64,000 nucleotides of DNA from Salinimicrobium nanhaiense (GCA_012038135.1 JAAVJQ010000002.1:62001-126000), one strand, 5' to 3'; positions 27,536 through 37,260 are shown, counted from the first letter of the stretch. Notes: generated from the sequence alone by a model not told the origin. Made by a program: numbers and translations.

Positions 27536-28077
27536 ATCAATAAGTATTAAGAATGAACAAAAACTGTAGAGATATCCAGGTAGGGGAATTGGATAGCTTT
27601 TACACTAACTGCGGGGGAAGTAAAAAGCGTACCTTACAAAATCATTAACATCCATGTTAAAATACCATCAATACGCGGGGACTAAATAAAGCTTAAAAAA
27701 TCGTTTGAAGAAGAAGATTGAAATCTTTTCTACCAATTACAGAATTCTACCGATAAACTACTCAAATGACTGAAAAAGAAGAAATAAGGATTTTTACATC
27801 CGGAAAAATGCCTACAGAAAAAGAAGGGTAAAAGGTCAATTTTTGAAAGGAATGAATGTTAAAATACGCTGTAGTATTCGTTGAGGAATTCATAATAGTT
27901 TAAGAACCGGATCTAAACAGAATCATGAGACAGGGACCAGGAGAGACAAGAGTGTTTTCTGTTGCGGGTTGCGAGTTGGGGGTTTAAAATGTTGCAGGTT
28001 CCATGTTGCAGGTTAAAAACTCTAATCACTAATCACTATCATATGACTAAAAAAGGACGTAATTGTAATTGCAAATA
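27536..28077. other. Gene-free spacer upstream of the HYR gene
   Basis: A 5' region for the minus-strand HYR gene with no gene on either strand. No clear TAnnTTTG element was found. From about 27960 it contains degenerate tttctgttgcgggttgcgag and gttgcaggttccatgttgcagg direct repeats of the same junk-like kind as other spacers. Confidence 0.45.
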
Positions 28078-28695
28078 TGTCGCCCTTCCAGGGCTCTTTT
28101 TGGACGGGGAATTTTTTGATCCCGGGGTTAAAACTCCGGGCTACCGATATTTCTAATTTTAAAAAATACATTACCAGGGTATAGGTGTCGCCCTTACAGG
28201 GCTCTGGGCATCTGGTTCTTTTAAACCCGGGGTTAAAACCCCGGGCTATTATATTGCGCCCCGCTGGGGCTTACAAATGCTGTCTCGCTGTTGCAAGTCT
28301 GATTAAAAGAAAGTTACCTAAAGTCATACTCACGGTAGTCCCGCTGTTTAGCGGGGGAGGTACTGATCATTGACTCCTAATCTATACTGCCAATTAATGA
28401 CTGCGCACTGCTTACTGAAGTGTGAAGCTCACTCATTTCGATTTTTCACGCAGAGCGCGCAAAGGAAATGCAAAAGGCGAAGAGAATTATTTTCCTGACC
28501 ACCGCCCACTGGCAACTTTTTTGGTCCACCTCCGCTGAAGCTCCGGTGGAAAAAATTTGGTGCTTCCCTTTTTACTTCGAATTTGGTGCCTGGAATTTGG
28601 TGCTTCGTGCTTGGTGCCCGAATTTTTTAACTGGAATACATTTTTCCCCGGAATAAATTCCGGGGCTACTTCGTCCTGCTAAAATCTAACTTCCC
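28078..28695. repeat. REP-like palindrome cluster and degenerate repeats
   Basis: Two direct copies of a unit of the form TCGCCCTtcCAGGGCTC ... CCCGGGGTTAAAACcCCGGGCTA lie at 28078-28143 and 28186-28247. The core CCCGGGGTT/AACCCCGGG is a palindrome in the second copy. A GCGCCCCGCTGGGGCTT hairpin follows at 28256, TCCCGCTGTTTAGCGGGGGA at 28338 and CCCCGGAATAAATTCCGGGGCTAC near 28647. No transposase or gene is present; open frames here cross the palindromes. The rest is degenerate gaatttggtgcttcgtgcttgg-type repeat. Confidence 0.6.
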
Positions 28696-30822
28696 TTAGT
28701 CGATCATTGACAACTGTATCCTCTTCCTCGCCTCATCCACCTCTATCACCGTTACCTGTACGTGTTGGTGTAATTTAACTATCGAATTCACATCGCTCAC
28801 GAATTCATTCTTTAGCTTCGAGATATGGACGAGTCCGCTTTCTTTGATGCCAATGTCCACAAAACATCCAAAGTTGGTGATGTTATTGACAATACCGGGC
28901 AGCTTCATCCCAGGTTTGAGATCTTTAATGGTTTTCACATTGGGATCGAATTCAAAAACTTTAGCCGACTTCCTAGGGTCCACTCCCGGCTTTTCCAGCT
29001 CGCGCAGAATATCCTTAATAGTAGGTAAACCCGTGGTTCCAAAAATGTAATTTTCAGGAGTGATTTTTGAAATGAGTTCTTTGTTGCCGATAAGCTTCTT
29101 AAGGTCCACCTTAAGATCGGTGGCCATTTTTTCAACAATGGAATAGCTTTCGGGATGGACTGCCGAATTGTCCAGCGGATTTTTAGAAGCAGGGACTCTG
29201 AGGAATCCGGCGGCTTGTTCAAAAGCCTTAGCTCCCAGGCGGGGGACCTTCAGCAGCTCCTTCCGGGAGGAGAATTCTCCGTTTTCGCCCCGATAAGCTA
29301 CTATATTTTCAGCTAAAGCAGGTCCAATCCCGGAGACATAGCTCAATAGCGGCGCACTGGCAGTATTCAAATTCACTCCAATATTATTCACACAGCTCTC
29401 CACCACCCGGTCCAGCTCATTCTTCAGTTTTGTTTGATCCACATCATGCTGGTATTGCCCTACTCCAATCGCTTTGGGATCTATCTTCACCAGCTCGGCC
29501 AACGGATCTGCAAGGCGGCGGCCTATAGAAACCGCACCCCGCACTGTAACGTCAAAAGAGGGAAATTCTGCCCTTGCTATTTTTGAAGCTGAATACACCG
29601 AAGCCCCGGCTTCATTCACCACAAACACCTGTACATCCCTGTCGAAACGGATATTTTTAATGAAAATTTCAGTTTCCCGGGAGGCCGTTCCGTTTCCTAT
29701 GGCAATAGCTTCAATATTGTACGCATTGACCAGAGATTTCACCTTTTTTGAAGCCATAGCAACTTCCTTTTGCGGCGGATGCGGATAAATAGTTTCATTA
29801 TGCTGCAGCTCCCCATTCTCATCAAGGCACACCAGTTTACAACCCGACCTAAAACCGGGATCAAGGGCCAAAATTCTCTTATTTCCTAAAGGAGGTGCAA
29901 GCAGCAACTGGCGAAGATTATCTGCAAAGACCTGTATAGCATCTTCATCGGCCTTTTCTTTGGCTGCTGAAAGAGCTTCATTCGAAAGTGCCGGAAAAAG
30001 CAACCGCTTTAAAGCGTCTTCTATAATTTCTTCTATATAGGTGGTACAGGAATTTTTATGTGGTTTAAGAACAAATCCGGAAACGCCCCTATAAGCTTCT
30101 TCCTGCTCTACCTCAACCTTTACCCTCACAAAACCTTCTTTTTCGGCCCGTAGCATCGCCAAAAGCCGGTGGGAAGGTATGTGTTTCAGCTTTTCCTCCC
30201 ATTCAAAGTACTGGCGGAATTTCTGAGCCCCCTCCTCTTCAGCTATTTTTTTGATCACTTTTGAGGAGATCATTGCCTTCTGTTGAAACAGCTTCCGAAG
30301 GCGGGTTCTCACTGCCTCATTCTCATTGATCCATTCCGCAGCGATATCTTTGGCTCCGTTGAGAGCCTCTTCCGCAGAAGTAACTTTCTTGCCTACAAAC
30401 CTTTCCGCAGCAGTTTTTATGTTAGGCGAATTTTGAGACATCAGCATTTTTGCCAGTGGCTCCAGACCAAGCTCCCGGGCAGCATCGGCTTTTGTGCGAC
30501 GCTTCTTTTTGTATGGGAGGTAAAGATCCTCCAACTGCACAAGATCCCGGGCAGCCTTTATTTTCTGTTCCAGTTCTTCGGTTAAGGCATCCTGTTCAGA
30601 AATGGCTTTAAGAACAGAAGTTTTTCGCTTTTCAAGTTCTTCAAATTCAGCCTTGAACTTTACCACCTCCCCTATCTGCACCTCATCAAGATTCCCGGTC
30701 ATTTCTTTTCTATACCTCGAAATGAATGGAATAGTAGCGTCCTGATCCAATAATTGCAAGGTATTTTCAATGCTCTTTTGCGGGAGACCGGTACGGTCCA
30801 GGATAAAAGTGGTAGTTGTCAT
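28696..30822 (-). CDS. tex: Tex-family RNA-binding transcription accessory protein
   Basis: A 708-residue cytoplasmic nucleic acid-binding protein. Domain order fits Tex: N-terminal helical region (IPFISRYRKEMTGNLDEVQI near 30-50), YqgF/RNase H-like domain (ILALDPGFRSGCKL near 318), helix-hairpin-helix pair (VSGIGPALAENIVAYR near 495) and a C-terminal S1 domain (PGIVNNITNFGCFVDIGIKESGLVHIS near 640-670). Length is slightly below the usual 720-780. Tex affects transcription and stress tolerance in several bacteria. Its promoter is visible at 30846-30853. Confidence 0.94.
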   Translation of the reverse strand: MTTTTFILDRTGLPQKSIENTLQLLDQDATIPFISRYRKEMTGNLDEVQIGEVVKFKAEFEELEKRKTSVLKAISEQDALTEELEQKIKAARDLVQLEDLYLPYKKKRRTKADAARELGLEPLAKMLMSQNSPNIKTAAERFVGKKVTSAEEALNGAKDIAAEWINENEAVRTRLRKLFQQKAMISSKVIKKIAEEEGAQKFRQYFEWEEKLKHIPSHRLLAMLRAEKEGFVRVKVEVEQEEAYRGVSGFVLKPHKNSCTTYIEEIIEDALKRLLFPALSNEALSAAKEKADEDAIQVFADNLRQLLLAPPLGNKRILALDPGFRSGCKLVCLDENGELQHNETIYPHPPQKEVAMASKKVKSLVNAYNIEAIAIGNGTASRETEIFIKNIRFDRDVQVFVVNEAGASVYSASKIARAEFPSFDVTVRGAVSIGRRLADPLAELVKIDPKAIGVGQYQHDVDQTKLKNELDRVVESCVNNIGVNLNTASAPLLSYVSGIGPALAENIVAYRGENGEFSSRKELLKVPRLGAKAFEQAAGFLRVPASKNPLDNSAVHPESYSIVEKMATDLKVDLKKLIGNKELISKITPENYIFGTTGLPTIKDILRELEKPGVDPRKSAKVFEFDPNVKTIKDLKPGMKLPGIVNNITNFGCFVDIGIKESGLVHISKLKNEFVSDVNSIVKLHQHVQVTVIEVDEARKRIQLSMID

Positions 30823-30845
30823 TTTGTTTACTATTGTAAGGCAGG

Positions 30846-30853
30846 CAAAGATA
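30846..30853 (-). promoter_or_regulatory. tex -7 promoter element
   Basis: Minus-strand TATCTTTG matches TAnnTTTG, 23 bases upstream of the tex ATG. Confidence 0.6.
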
Positions 30854-30875
30854 TAAGCCTCAAATGTAGCTTCAT

Positions 30876-30908
30876 AAAAAATGCCTCCCGAATTGCTTCA
30901 GGAGGCAT
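30876..30908 (-). terminator. Intrinsic terminator of the small gene at 30934
   Basis: On the minus strand ATGCCTCC (30908-30901) pairs with GGAGGCAT (30888-30881) and a T6 run follows. Confidence 0.85.
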
Positions 30909-30933
30909 TAATATATAAGCAGATCTAAAAATT

Positions 30934-31305
30934 TTAAACCAGCACTACATCATCTATGCGTGTTGTTGTGCCCTGACCGGCCAAAAGTCTTCCGTAGAAT
31001 TTTAAGTCCAGGTCTGAATTTCTAAAGGTTTTTTTAAGTTTAGATACTGCATTATGAAGGGGGATCTTATGTACCCGAATTTCAGGATAAGAATTAATAT
31101 CTTCCTGTTTTTCTACACCTACCTCGATGCAGCCGCTTGATTTATCATAGCAAACAAATTTTGCCTGATAATTATGCTTAATAAATTCTGCAAGAGGCGC
31201 CGGTAATTCATCGCACTCTTTGCACTCCTCAATTTGATGTGGCAATAAATTGAGCAAATGTGTCTGTATTTCGTTTCTGCTTTGATAAGAAATCATAACC
31301 TTCAA
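30934..31305 (-). CDS. Conserved-looking small protein of unknown function
   Basis: A 123-residue soluble-looking protein, no signal peptide or membrane segment. It contains CKEC near residue 28 and two further cysteines, and a C-terminal half with alternating strand-like segments (LDLKFYGRLL, TTRIDDVVLV). I do not recognise the family. It is likely real: its own terminator follows, and a near-consensus -7 element (TACTTTTA, minus strand 31315-31322) lies 10 bases before the ATG. A second in-frame ATG at 31296 is an alternative start. Confidence 0.65.
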   Translation of the reverse strand: MKVMISYQSRNEIQTHLLNLLPHQIEECKECDELPAPLAEFIKHNYQAKFVCYDKSSGCIEVGVEKQEDINSYPEIRVHKIPLHNAVSKLKKTFRNSDLDLKFYGRLLAGQGTTTRIDDVVLV

Positions 31306-31526
31306 TTTTTTTTATAAAAGTATATGAGATCCACCCTCAATAGATGCACTTTAATTTAGGTTTAACTTAAAAGCTTGTAAATCTATAAGCAGCTGTTAAT
31401 TTTCTAAAGAAATTTCTTACGGCTCCCCGGAAGATTTAATGATCTTTGTAGGTGTTAATGAAGCTGTTACGAAATGGTGTTTTTACCTGCTTCGGAAGTT
31501 TTGTAACTTGAAAAGAAAAATTGCAC

Positions 31527-33080
31527 ATGACCAGAATCGGAAAAAAGGAATTCAGCAATAGCTTTACAGAGGCCTTTAAGGGAGACGACAGTGGAGATCG
31601 TACCCCGAGGCAAACCCCGGGAGTACTTTACAGTAAAGCCGAACCTACGCCGGTTAGCGCACCAAAACTGCTTGCCTGGTCCAATGGACTGGCCCAGGAA
31701 CTGGAGATAGATCCTCCCACTGAAGATGATGTGGCCATTCTTGCCGGAAATCGGGTTACTCCCGGTATGTTCCCTTATGCTTCCTGCTACGCCGGCCATC
31801 AATTTGGAAATTGGGCAGGGCAATTAGGTGACGGCAGGGCCATAAATCTGGGAGAATGGAGTTCCAAAAATGGCATTTTTGAACTGCAGTTAAAAGGTGC
31901 CGGGCCTACAGCTTATTCCCGTCATGCCGACGGCCGTGCTGTTTTGAGATCTTCTGTAAGGGAGTATTTGATGAGTGAAGCTATGCACCATCTCGGCATC
32001 CCCACCACCCGGGCTCTTGCCCTTGTAACAACCGGTGATAAGGTACTTCGCGATATGTTCTACAACGGAAATCCTGCCTATGAACCCGGCGCGATCGTTA
32101 CCAGGGTTGCACCTTCATTTTTGCGCTTCGGAAATTTTGAGCTTCTGGCTGCACAGCGGGATAAGGAACAATTGGAGCAGTTGATCAACTGGACCATTAA
32201 CCGATATTTTCCGCATTTGACGGAAGAGAACCAAATCCTGAAATGGTTTGCAGAAGTGGTCGAAAAAACCGCATTTTTGATGAGTGAGTGGCAGCGGGTT
32301 GGATTTGTACATGGGGTGATGAATACAGACAATATGTCCATCCTTGGCCTCACTATAGATTATGGTCCTTATTCTTTTTTGGATCATTATGATCATAATT
32401 TCACCCCCAACACCACAGATCTTCCCGGCCGCCGTTATTCCTTCGGAAATCAGCCTTCAATAGGTTACTGGAATCTTGGGAGGCTTGCCAATGCCCTTTC
32501 CCTGCTCTTTGAAGAAACTGAAGGGCTTGAAGAGGTCCTGAGCACTTATGAGAAAATCTTTTGGGATCATTATTATACGATGATGGGCAAAAAATTAGGC
32601 CTGGATAAAGTGAGAAAAGAGGAAAAGGAACTTATTTCTGAATTTGAAAAAGTTCTCTCCGAAATCCAGCCCGATATGACCATTTTCTACAGGTTACTGG
32701 CCCATGTTCCTGCGGAAGGTACACCTGAAGAGATCCTGCAGCATTTTCAACCTTCATTTTACAACGACCTGGAGCCGCAGGAAAAGGAACTTCTAACGCA
32801 GTTGATCACTAACTATTCAAAAAGGAGAAAAAACAACAACATTTCTCCTGAAGCTTCGCGCGATCTCATGAACAGAAACAATCCAGGGATAATACTCCGA
32901 AACTACCTCTTGCACCAGGCTATCGAAGAATTGGAAAAAGGAGAAAATAAGCTTTTTCTCAGGCTTCAGGAGGCCATGAAAACGCCTTATGCTGCCACGG
33001 GATTTGAAGACCTCGTTCAAAAACGGCCGCGATGGGCCGAAACAAAGGCCGGCTGCTCGATGCTTTCCTGTAGCTCCTAG
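31527..33080 (+). CDS. selO: Protein adenylyltransferase SelO (YdiU/UPF0061 family)
   Basis: A 517-residue pseudokinase-fold enzyme that transfers AMP from ATP to protein hydroxyl groups; bacterial SelO is linked to redox stress. Marks include GHQFGNWAGQLGDGRAINLGE (about residue 90-110), LKGAGPTAYSRHADGRAVLRSSVREYL (about 118-145), FVHGVMNTDNMSILGLTIDYGP (about 258-280, catalytic N and D) and a cysteine-containing end GCSMLSCSS where eukaryotic SelO has selenocysteine. An in-frame TTG lies two codons upstream, but the ATG at 31527 gives the usual N-terminus. Confidence 0.92.
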   Translation: MTRIGKKEFSNSFTEAFKGDDSGDRTPRQTPGVLYSKAEPTPVSAPKLLAWSNGLAQELEIDPPTEDDVAILAGNRVTPGMFPYASCYAGHQFGNWAGQLGDGRAINLGEWSSKNGIFELQLKGAGPTAYSRHADGRAVLRSSVREYLMSEAMHHLGIPTTRALALVTTGDKVLRDMFYNGNPAYEPGAIVTRVAPSFLRFGNFELLAAQRDKEQLEQLINWTINRYFPHLTEENQILKWFAEVVEKTAFLMSEWQRVGFVHGVMNTDNMSILGLTIDYGPYSFLDHYDHNFTPNTTDLPGRRYSFGNQPSIGYWNLGRLANALSLLFEETEGLEEVLSTYEKIFWDHYYTMMGKKLGLDKVRKEEKELISEFEKVLSEIQPDMTIFYRLLAHVPAEGTPEEILQHFQPSFYNDLEPQEKELLTQLITNYSKRRKNNNISPEASRDLMNRNNPGIILRNYLLHQAIEELEKGENKLFLRLQEAMKTPYAATGFEDLVQKRPRWAETKAGCSMLSCSS

Positions 33081-33280
33081 AGAACTTAAAGTCTTCAAAG
33101 TTGTTAAAATTATTAATCAGAAATTCAGGCAGAGCTTGAAGCGAATTATCTTTTTCAGTTCTTATTCAGACTTTTAACACCAGGAAATTTGTAAGAAATC
33201 AAAAGTTTTCTAAATTAGAACTTATAAAACCTTAAGAAAGTTTTTGGATCTCTTAGAATTGAACCTTAAAATTTAATAAA

Positions 33281-33406
33281 ATGACTACTAAGAAAAAACC
33301 TGATCATGAAAAGGAAAAGGTATCAATAATCGAAGCCTGGTCTGACAATTTACTTGTGGCTGCATTTTTTATATTTTTGGTACTGCTCGGGTTTATTGTG
33401 AGATAA
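33281..33406 (+). CDS. Small single-span membrane protein
   Basis: A 41-residue frame with a lysine-rich N-terminus (MTTKKKPDHEKEKVS) and one hydrophobic helix of about 20 residues near the C-terminus (VAAFFIFLVLLGFIV). It lies 90 bases upstream of the KdpD-like kinase. Layout resembles the small protein at 35322, so both may belong to the potassium module. No named family is recognised. Confidence 0.5.
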   Translation: MTTKKKPDHEKEKVSIIEAWSDNLLVAAFFIFLVLLGFIVR

Positions 33407-33473
33407 TCTACATCTCCTTAATGGATTTTGTTCTATACCCTCATTAATCTTTCCTAAACTTCTCAGGCATGTT

Positions 33474-33481
33474 TATCTTTG
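33474..33481 (+). promoter_or_regulatory. -7 promoter element of the KdpD-like kinase operon
   Basis: TATCTTTG matches TAnnTTTG and ends 14 bases before the GTG start at 33496. Confidence 0.6.
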
Positions 33482-33495
33482 GAGAAAATTAGCCG

Positions 33496-34572
33496 GTGGA
33501 GCTTATTAAAAAGATTGAACATAGTCAACCCCTGCAATATATTATTGGCCTGGGGTCTATTTTATTCTTTTCGCTCATTTGCTACCTGTTTATTGACATT
33601 ATTGGCTACCATGTGGTAGCTCTCATCTTGCTTTTGGTGGTTTCTATCCTGGCTATGTTCCTGGAAACTTTTCCAATTGTAATAGCTGCAATAGCAAGTG
33701 CCCTTATCTGGAATTTCCTTTTTATTCAGCCGCGGGCAACGTTTAATATTACCACCCCTCAGGACGCTTTACTCTTCCTCATGTATTTTGTTATCGCTGT
33801 TATGAATGCGGTATTTACCTCCAGGCTTCGAAAAGTCGAGGCAGTAGCCCGGCAACGGAAGGCACGGGAAAGAACGCTTCAGTTATACAACACCCTCCTT
33901 AATTCCCTTTCCCACGAACTTAAAACTCCTATTTCAACTATTATTGGCGCTATTGATACCCTAAAGATCAATTCGGGTGCAATTTCTGAAACCAATAAAA
34001 CTGAATTATACCACGAAATTGACCTCGCAGGAAACAGGCTCCACAGGCAGGTCAATAACCTCCTAAATATGAGCAGACTGGAATCTGAATTGTTTAAGCT
34101 CCAGCTGGATTGGTATGACCTTTCAGAAATTATTCATGGTGTTATGGAGCGTAGCCAAAGGGATTCTCATGAAATGGTCTTTTCCACGGCAGAAAATATT
34201 CCCTTATTTAAAGTTGATGGCATTCTCATGGAGCAGGTACTGCAAAATATTATTCATAATGCTGTAGAACACACTCCTGCCGGAACCACCATAACAATAG
34301 TTTTATCTCAAAAGAACAAAGGATTCACAATTGAAATATCTGACTCCGGTCCCGGTTTTCCGGAAGATAAACTGGAGCAGGTATTTGAAAAATTCTATCG
34401 GCTTCCTCACACAGCTACAGGGGGAACCGGTTTGGGTCTTTCTATAGCAAAAGGTTTTGTCAAAGCTCATAACGGAAACATCTCCTTAAAAAATATACCT
34501 TCGGGGGGAGCTAAATTTATAATAGATATTCCTGCCGAGACGGCTACTTTAACAACCAAAGATGATGAATAA
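33496..34572 (+). CDS. KdpD-like sensor histidine kinase, truncated form without the KdpD/Usp input domains
   Basis: A 358-residue inner membrane kinase. The N-terminus has four helices (about 15-110) of the DUF4118 type found in KdpD, then a short linker, the HisKA domain with phospho-acceptor H140 in SLSHELKTP, and the HATPase domain (NIIHNAVEHTP near 252, DSGPGFPE near 286, GGTGLGLSIAKGFV near 312). The large N-terminal KdpD and Usp domains of true KdpD are missing. GTG start, supported by the promoter. It overlaps the response regulator gene by 11 bases and stands before a Ktr-type transporter, so it probably senses potassium or osmotic state. Confidence 0.88.
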   Translation: MELIKKIEHSQPLQYIIGLGSILFFSLICYLFIDIIGYHVVALILLLVVSILAMFLETFPIVIAAIASALIWNFLFIQPRATFNITTPQDALLFLMYFVIAVMNAVFTSRLRKVEAVARQRKARERTLQLYNTLLNSLSHELKTPISTIIGAIDTLKINSGAISETNKTELYHEIDLAGNRLHRQVNNLLNMSRLESELFKLQLDWYDLSEIIHGVMERSQRDSHEMVFSTAENIPLFKVDGILMEQVLQNIIHNAVEHTPAGTTITIVLSQKNKGFTIEISDSGPGFPEDKLEQVFEKFYRLPHTATGGTGLGLSIAKGFVKAHNGNISLKNIPSGGAKFIIDIPAETATLTTKDDE

Positions 34573-35242
34573 ACAGGAAATCCTTGTTATTGACGATGAA
34601 CCTCAAATAAGAAAGCTGCTAAAGATCATATTGGAAAGCCACGACTATAAAGTCACCCCGGCCTCAAACGGAAGCGAAGGAATAAATCTCGCCGCAAATC
34701 ATAGTCCCGAATTGATAATTCTTGACCTGGGATTACCAGATAAGAATGGTCACGAAGTTTTGAGAGAGCTACGTTCATGGTTCGAAAAATCTATAATTAT
34801 TCTTTCGGTAATTGATTCTGAAGAAGACATCATACAGGCACTGGATAACGGAGCAACAGATTATTTGACAAAACCCTTTCGTGCAGGGGAATTATTAGCC
34901 CGAATTCGCTCTTCGATTAGGCTCACCCAACACGTAGAGGTGCAGCAGGTCATTACTGCGGGAGATCTTGAGATCGATCTCATTTCCCATACAGTACTTC
35001 GGAAAAAGGAGATCGTAAAATTAACATCAACAGAATATAATCTCCTGGTACTTTTGGCAAAAAATCAAGGGAAGGTACTCACCCATCAATATTTGCTCAA
35101 AAGCATTTGGGGATTGAGCGCACAAAAGGAAACCCAGTATTTGAGAGTCTTTATCGCCCAACTTCGAAAAAAGTTAGAAAAAGATCCTAATCATCCCGAA
35201 CATTTCATTACAGAAAGCGGGGTTGGTTATAGATTTCTTTAA
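34562..35242 (+). CDS. KdpE-like response regulator, OmpR family
   Basis: A 226-residue regulator with a receiver domain (phospho-acceptor D55 in LIILDLGLPD; acidic pair DDEP near residue 10; K near 105 in LTKPF) and a winged-helix DNA-binding domain (about 125-226, ending ESGVGYRFL). It partners with the preceding kinase (11-base overlap). Position suggests that it controls the transporter operon just downstream. True kdpFABC genes are not in the window. A second ATG at 34565 is an equally good start. Confidence 0.9.
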   Translation: MMNKQEILVIDDEPQIRKLLKIILESHDYKVTPASNGSEGINLAANHSPELIILDLGLPDKNGHEVLRELRSWFEKSIIILSVIDSEEDIIQALDNGATDYLTKPFRAGELLARIRSSIRLTQHVEVQQVITAGDLEIDLISHTVLRKKEIVKLTSTEYNLLVLLAKNQGKVLTHQYLLKSIWGLSAQKETQYLRVFIAQLRKKLEKDPNHPEHFITESGVGYRFL

Positions 35243-35302
35243 TCTTTATAAAATCTTTATACCCCTGCTTTAATTCTTACACTCTACTTATACTTTCCCT
35301 CC

Positions 35303-35310
35303 TAACTTTG
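35303..35310 (+). promoter_or_regulatory. -7 promoter element of the second potassium module
   Basis: TAACTTTG matches TAnnTTTG and ends 11 bases before the ATG of the small membrane protein. This puts the start of the transporter operon after the response regulator gene. Confidence 0.6.
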
Positions 35311-35321
35311 TTCCTTTCAAA

Positions 35322-35459
35322 ATGAAAAAGGATAAAAGTAAACCAGGTAAGGATTCAGGTTCCTACAGCCATTTAAAGTGGCCGGCTATTATTATGGTCA
35401 TTATTCTTATCCTATTGATCCTGTTAATGGATCACTTTTACAGAACCGGTAAAATTTGA
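35322..35459 (+). CDS. Small single-span membrane protein leading the Ktr-like operon
   Basis: A 45-residue frame: basic, soluble N-terminus (MKKDKSKPGKDSGSYSHLKW), one helix of about 20 residues rich in I, L, M and V, and a basic end (HFYRTGKI). It begins 11 bases after a perfect promoter element and ends 8 bases before the channel gene, so it is the first gene of that operon. A small accessory subunit, as KdpF is for the Kdp pump, is plausible but inferred. Confidence 0.6.
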   Translation: MKKDKSKPGKDSGSYSHLKWPAIIMVIILILLILLMDHFYRTGKI

Positions 35460-35467
35460 ATTAAACA

Positions 35468-37258
35468 TTGAACTTCCCGAAAACTCAAAATTGGGAGAAG
35501 ATTGAAAGAAGACTTAACCGTTTAAAAAAGTTTTCTTTTTGGCTAAGTCTTTTCTCTGTTTGTCTTATAATTTTTGATCTGGGATTTACCCATAGATCTG
35601 AAACAGAATTGTATCTCACAGATTTTTATCTCATTGCCCTTGTCATTGGGAGTACAACAATACTGGTGAGATATACGGTTTCGAGGCAGAAATTCCCTCT
35701 AAAAGTGAGGTTTTTTGATGGTATTATTTTTTTTCTTAACATTTTACTGGTCTTTATAAAACTGGATCTACTACTGGAGAGCTTACCTTTTCTAAAGTTC
35801 TTCAACAACATGGGCTGGCTTTACCTGGCGTTGTTGATTTATTTTATCAGGGAATTTTCTGCCAGGCGACTTAATTATAACAGGGAATTGCTCAATCCGG
35901 CGCAATTGTTCATTGCCAGTTTTCTTGGAATGATCATCCTGGGCACCCTACTTTTAATGTTGCCACGTGCCACTCACGAGGGTATTTCTGCCCTGGATGC
36001 CCTATTCACTGCAACCAGCGCAGTTTGTGTGACCGGACTAATAGTAGTAGATACCGGAACATATTTTACAGATCTGGGACAAACTATCATCCTCATCCTT
36101 ATACAACTTGGTGGACTTGGTATAATGACTTTTGCAAGTTATTTTTCGTATTTCTTCCGTGGAAAAAGTTCCTATGAGCATCAAATTATGCTTAAAGACA
36201 TGACTAACTCTGAAAAGATAGGAGAGGTTTTTAGCGTTCTAAAAAAGATCGTGCTGCTAACTTTTGCCATTGAATTTTTAGGAGCAGTTCTTATCTTCTT
36301 CAGCCTTGAGTCCGGCACAGTTCAGGTCTTTATTAATAAGGTTTTCTTCTCTGTATTCCATAGCATCTCCGGGTTTTGTAATGCCGGTTTTTCTACTCTT
36401 GAAAATAGCTTATATGAGCCTGAATTCCAGTTCAATTATCCTCTTCAGTTGATCATTGTGGTACTCTTTATCTTAGGAGGAATTGGTTTCCCAATACTCT
36501 TTAACATCTACAAATATTTGACCTATTACTTTAGGAACCAGTATGCAAAAATGCTTCATCCTGCCAATTCTGCCCACACTCCCTGGGTAATAAGCCTTAA
36601 CACCAGGATCGTATTAGTGACTACTTCTGCCCTGTTGATCATTGGAACCATATTCTTTTACTTCTTTGAATACAATAACACACTTCAGGAACATTCCTGG
36701 TTTGGTAAAATTGTAGTCTCCTTTTTTGGCGCCGCAACTCCGAGGACAGCAGGATTTAATTCGGTAGACATGTCTGCCCTTAATTTCTCGACGCTCATGA
36801 TCATTTTTATCCTCATGTGGATAGGAGCTTCCCCGGGTTCAACAGGGGGTGGTATAAAAACGAGCACCTTTGCCCTCACTACACTTAATTTTTTAAGCCT
36901 GGCCAGAGGGAAAGACCGGGTGGAAGTATTCCGCAGGGAAATTTCTGATCTATCTATACGCAGAGCCTTTGCCATTATGTCTCTTTCTTTAATGGTCATA
37001 GGAACTTCTATATTTTTAATCGCTTCTTTTGATGAAGAAAAGACGCTACTTAGTATTGCCTTTGAATGTTTTTCGGCATACAGTACTGTTGGGCTGAGCA
37101 TTGGAATAACCCCTCAATTAAGCTCTGCTTCAAAAGTGGTCATCATTGGTACCATGTTTATTGGAAGGGTTAGCATGCTCACAATTTTAATTGCACTATT
37201 GAGAAGGGTAAAATACCTTAACTACAGATATCCACAGGAAGAAATACTAATGAATTAA
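35468..37258 (+). CDS. KtrB/TrkH-family potassium channel subunit with N-terminal membrane extension
   Basis: A 596-residue polytopic protein of the Trk/Ktr superfamily. The core begins near residue 145 and has the four filter loops: ATSAVCVTGLIVVD (near 180), SGFCNAGFSTL (near 300), TPRTAGFNSVD (near 422) and YSTVGLSIG (near 541). This is KtrB-like. In front sits an extra region of about 140 residues with about four hydrophobic segments, which standard KtrB (about 450 residues) lacks. The start is TTG at 35468, 8 bases after the small protein's stop. The KtrA-like gene follows after 2 bases. Confidence 0.9.
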   Translation: MNFPKTQNWEKIERRLNRLKKFSFWLSLFSVCLIIFDLGFTHRSETELYLTDFYLIALVIGSTTILVRYTVSRQKFPLKVRFFDGIIFFLNILLVFIKLDLLLESLPFLKFFNNMGWLYLALLIYFIREFSARRLNYNRELLNPAQLFIASFLGMIILGTLLLMLPRATHEGISALDALFTATSAVCVTGLIVVDTGTYFTDLGQTIILILIQLGGLGIMTFASYFSYFFRGKSSYEHQIMLKDMTNSEKIGEVFSVLKKIVLLTFAIEFLGAVLIFFSLESGTVQVFINKVFFSVFHSISGFCNAGFSTLENSLYEPEFQFNYPLQLIIVVLFILGGIGFPILFNIYKYLTYYFRNQYAKMLHPANSAHTPWVISLNTRIVLVTTSALLIIGTIFFYFFEYNNTLQEHSWFGKIVVSFFGAATPRTAGFNSVDMSALNFSTLMIIFILMWIGASPGSTGGGIKTSTFALTTLNFLSLARGKDRVEVFRREISDLSIRRAFAIMSLSLMVIGTSIFLIASFDEEKTLLSIAFECFSAYSTVGLSIGITPQLSSASKVVIIGTMFIGRVSMLTILIALLRRVKYLNYRYPQEEILMN

Positions 37259-37260
37259 TT

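Noticed and set aside
27962..28373. Frames of about 62-64 codons in the REP-like cluster
   Set aside because: They are composed of the palindromic units and lack promoter or protein-like pattern.
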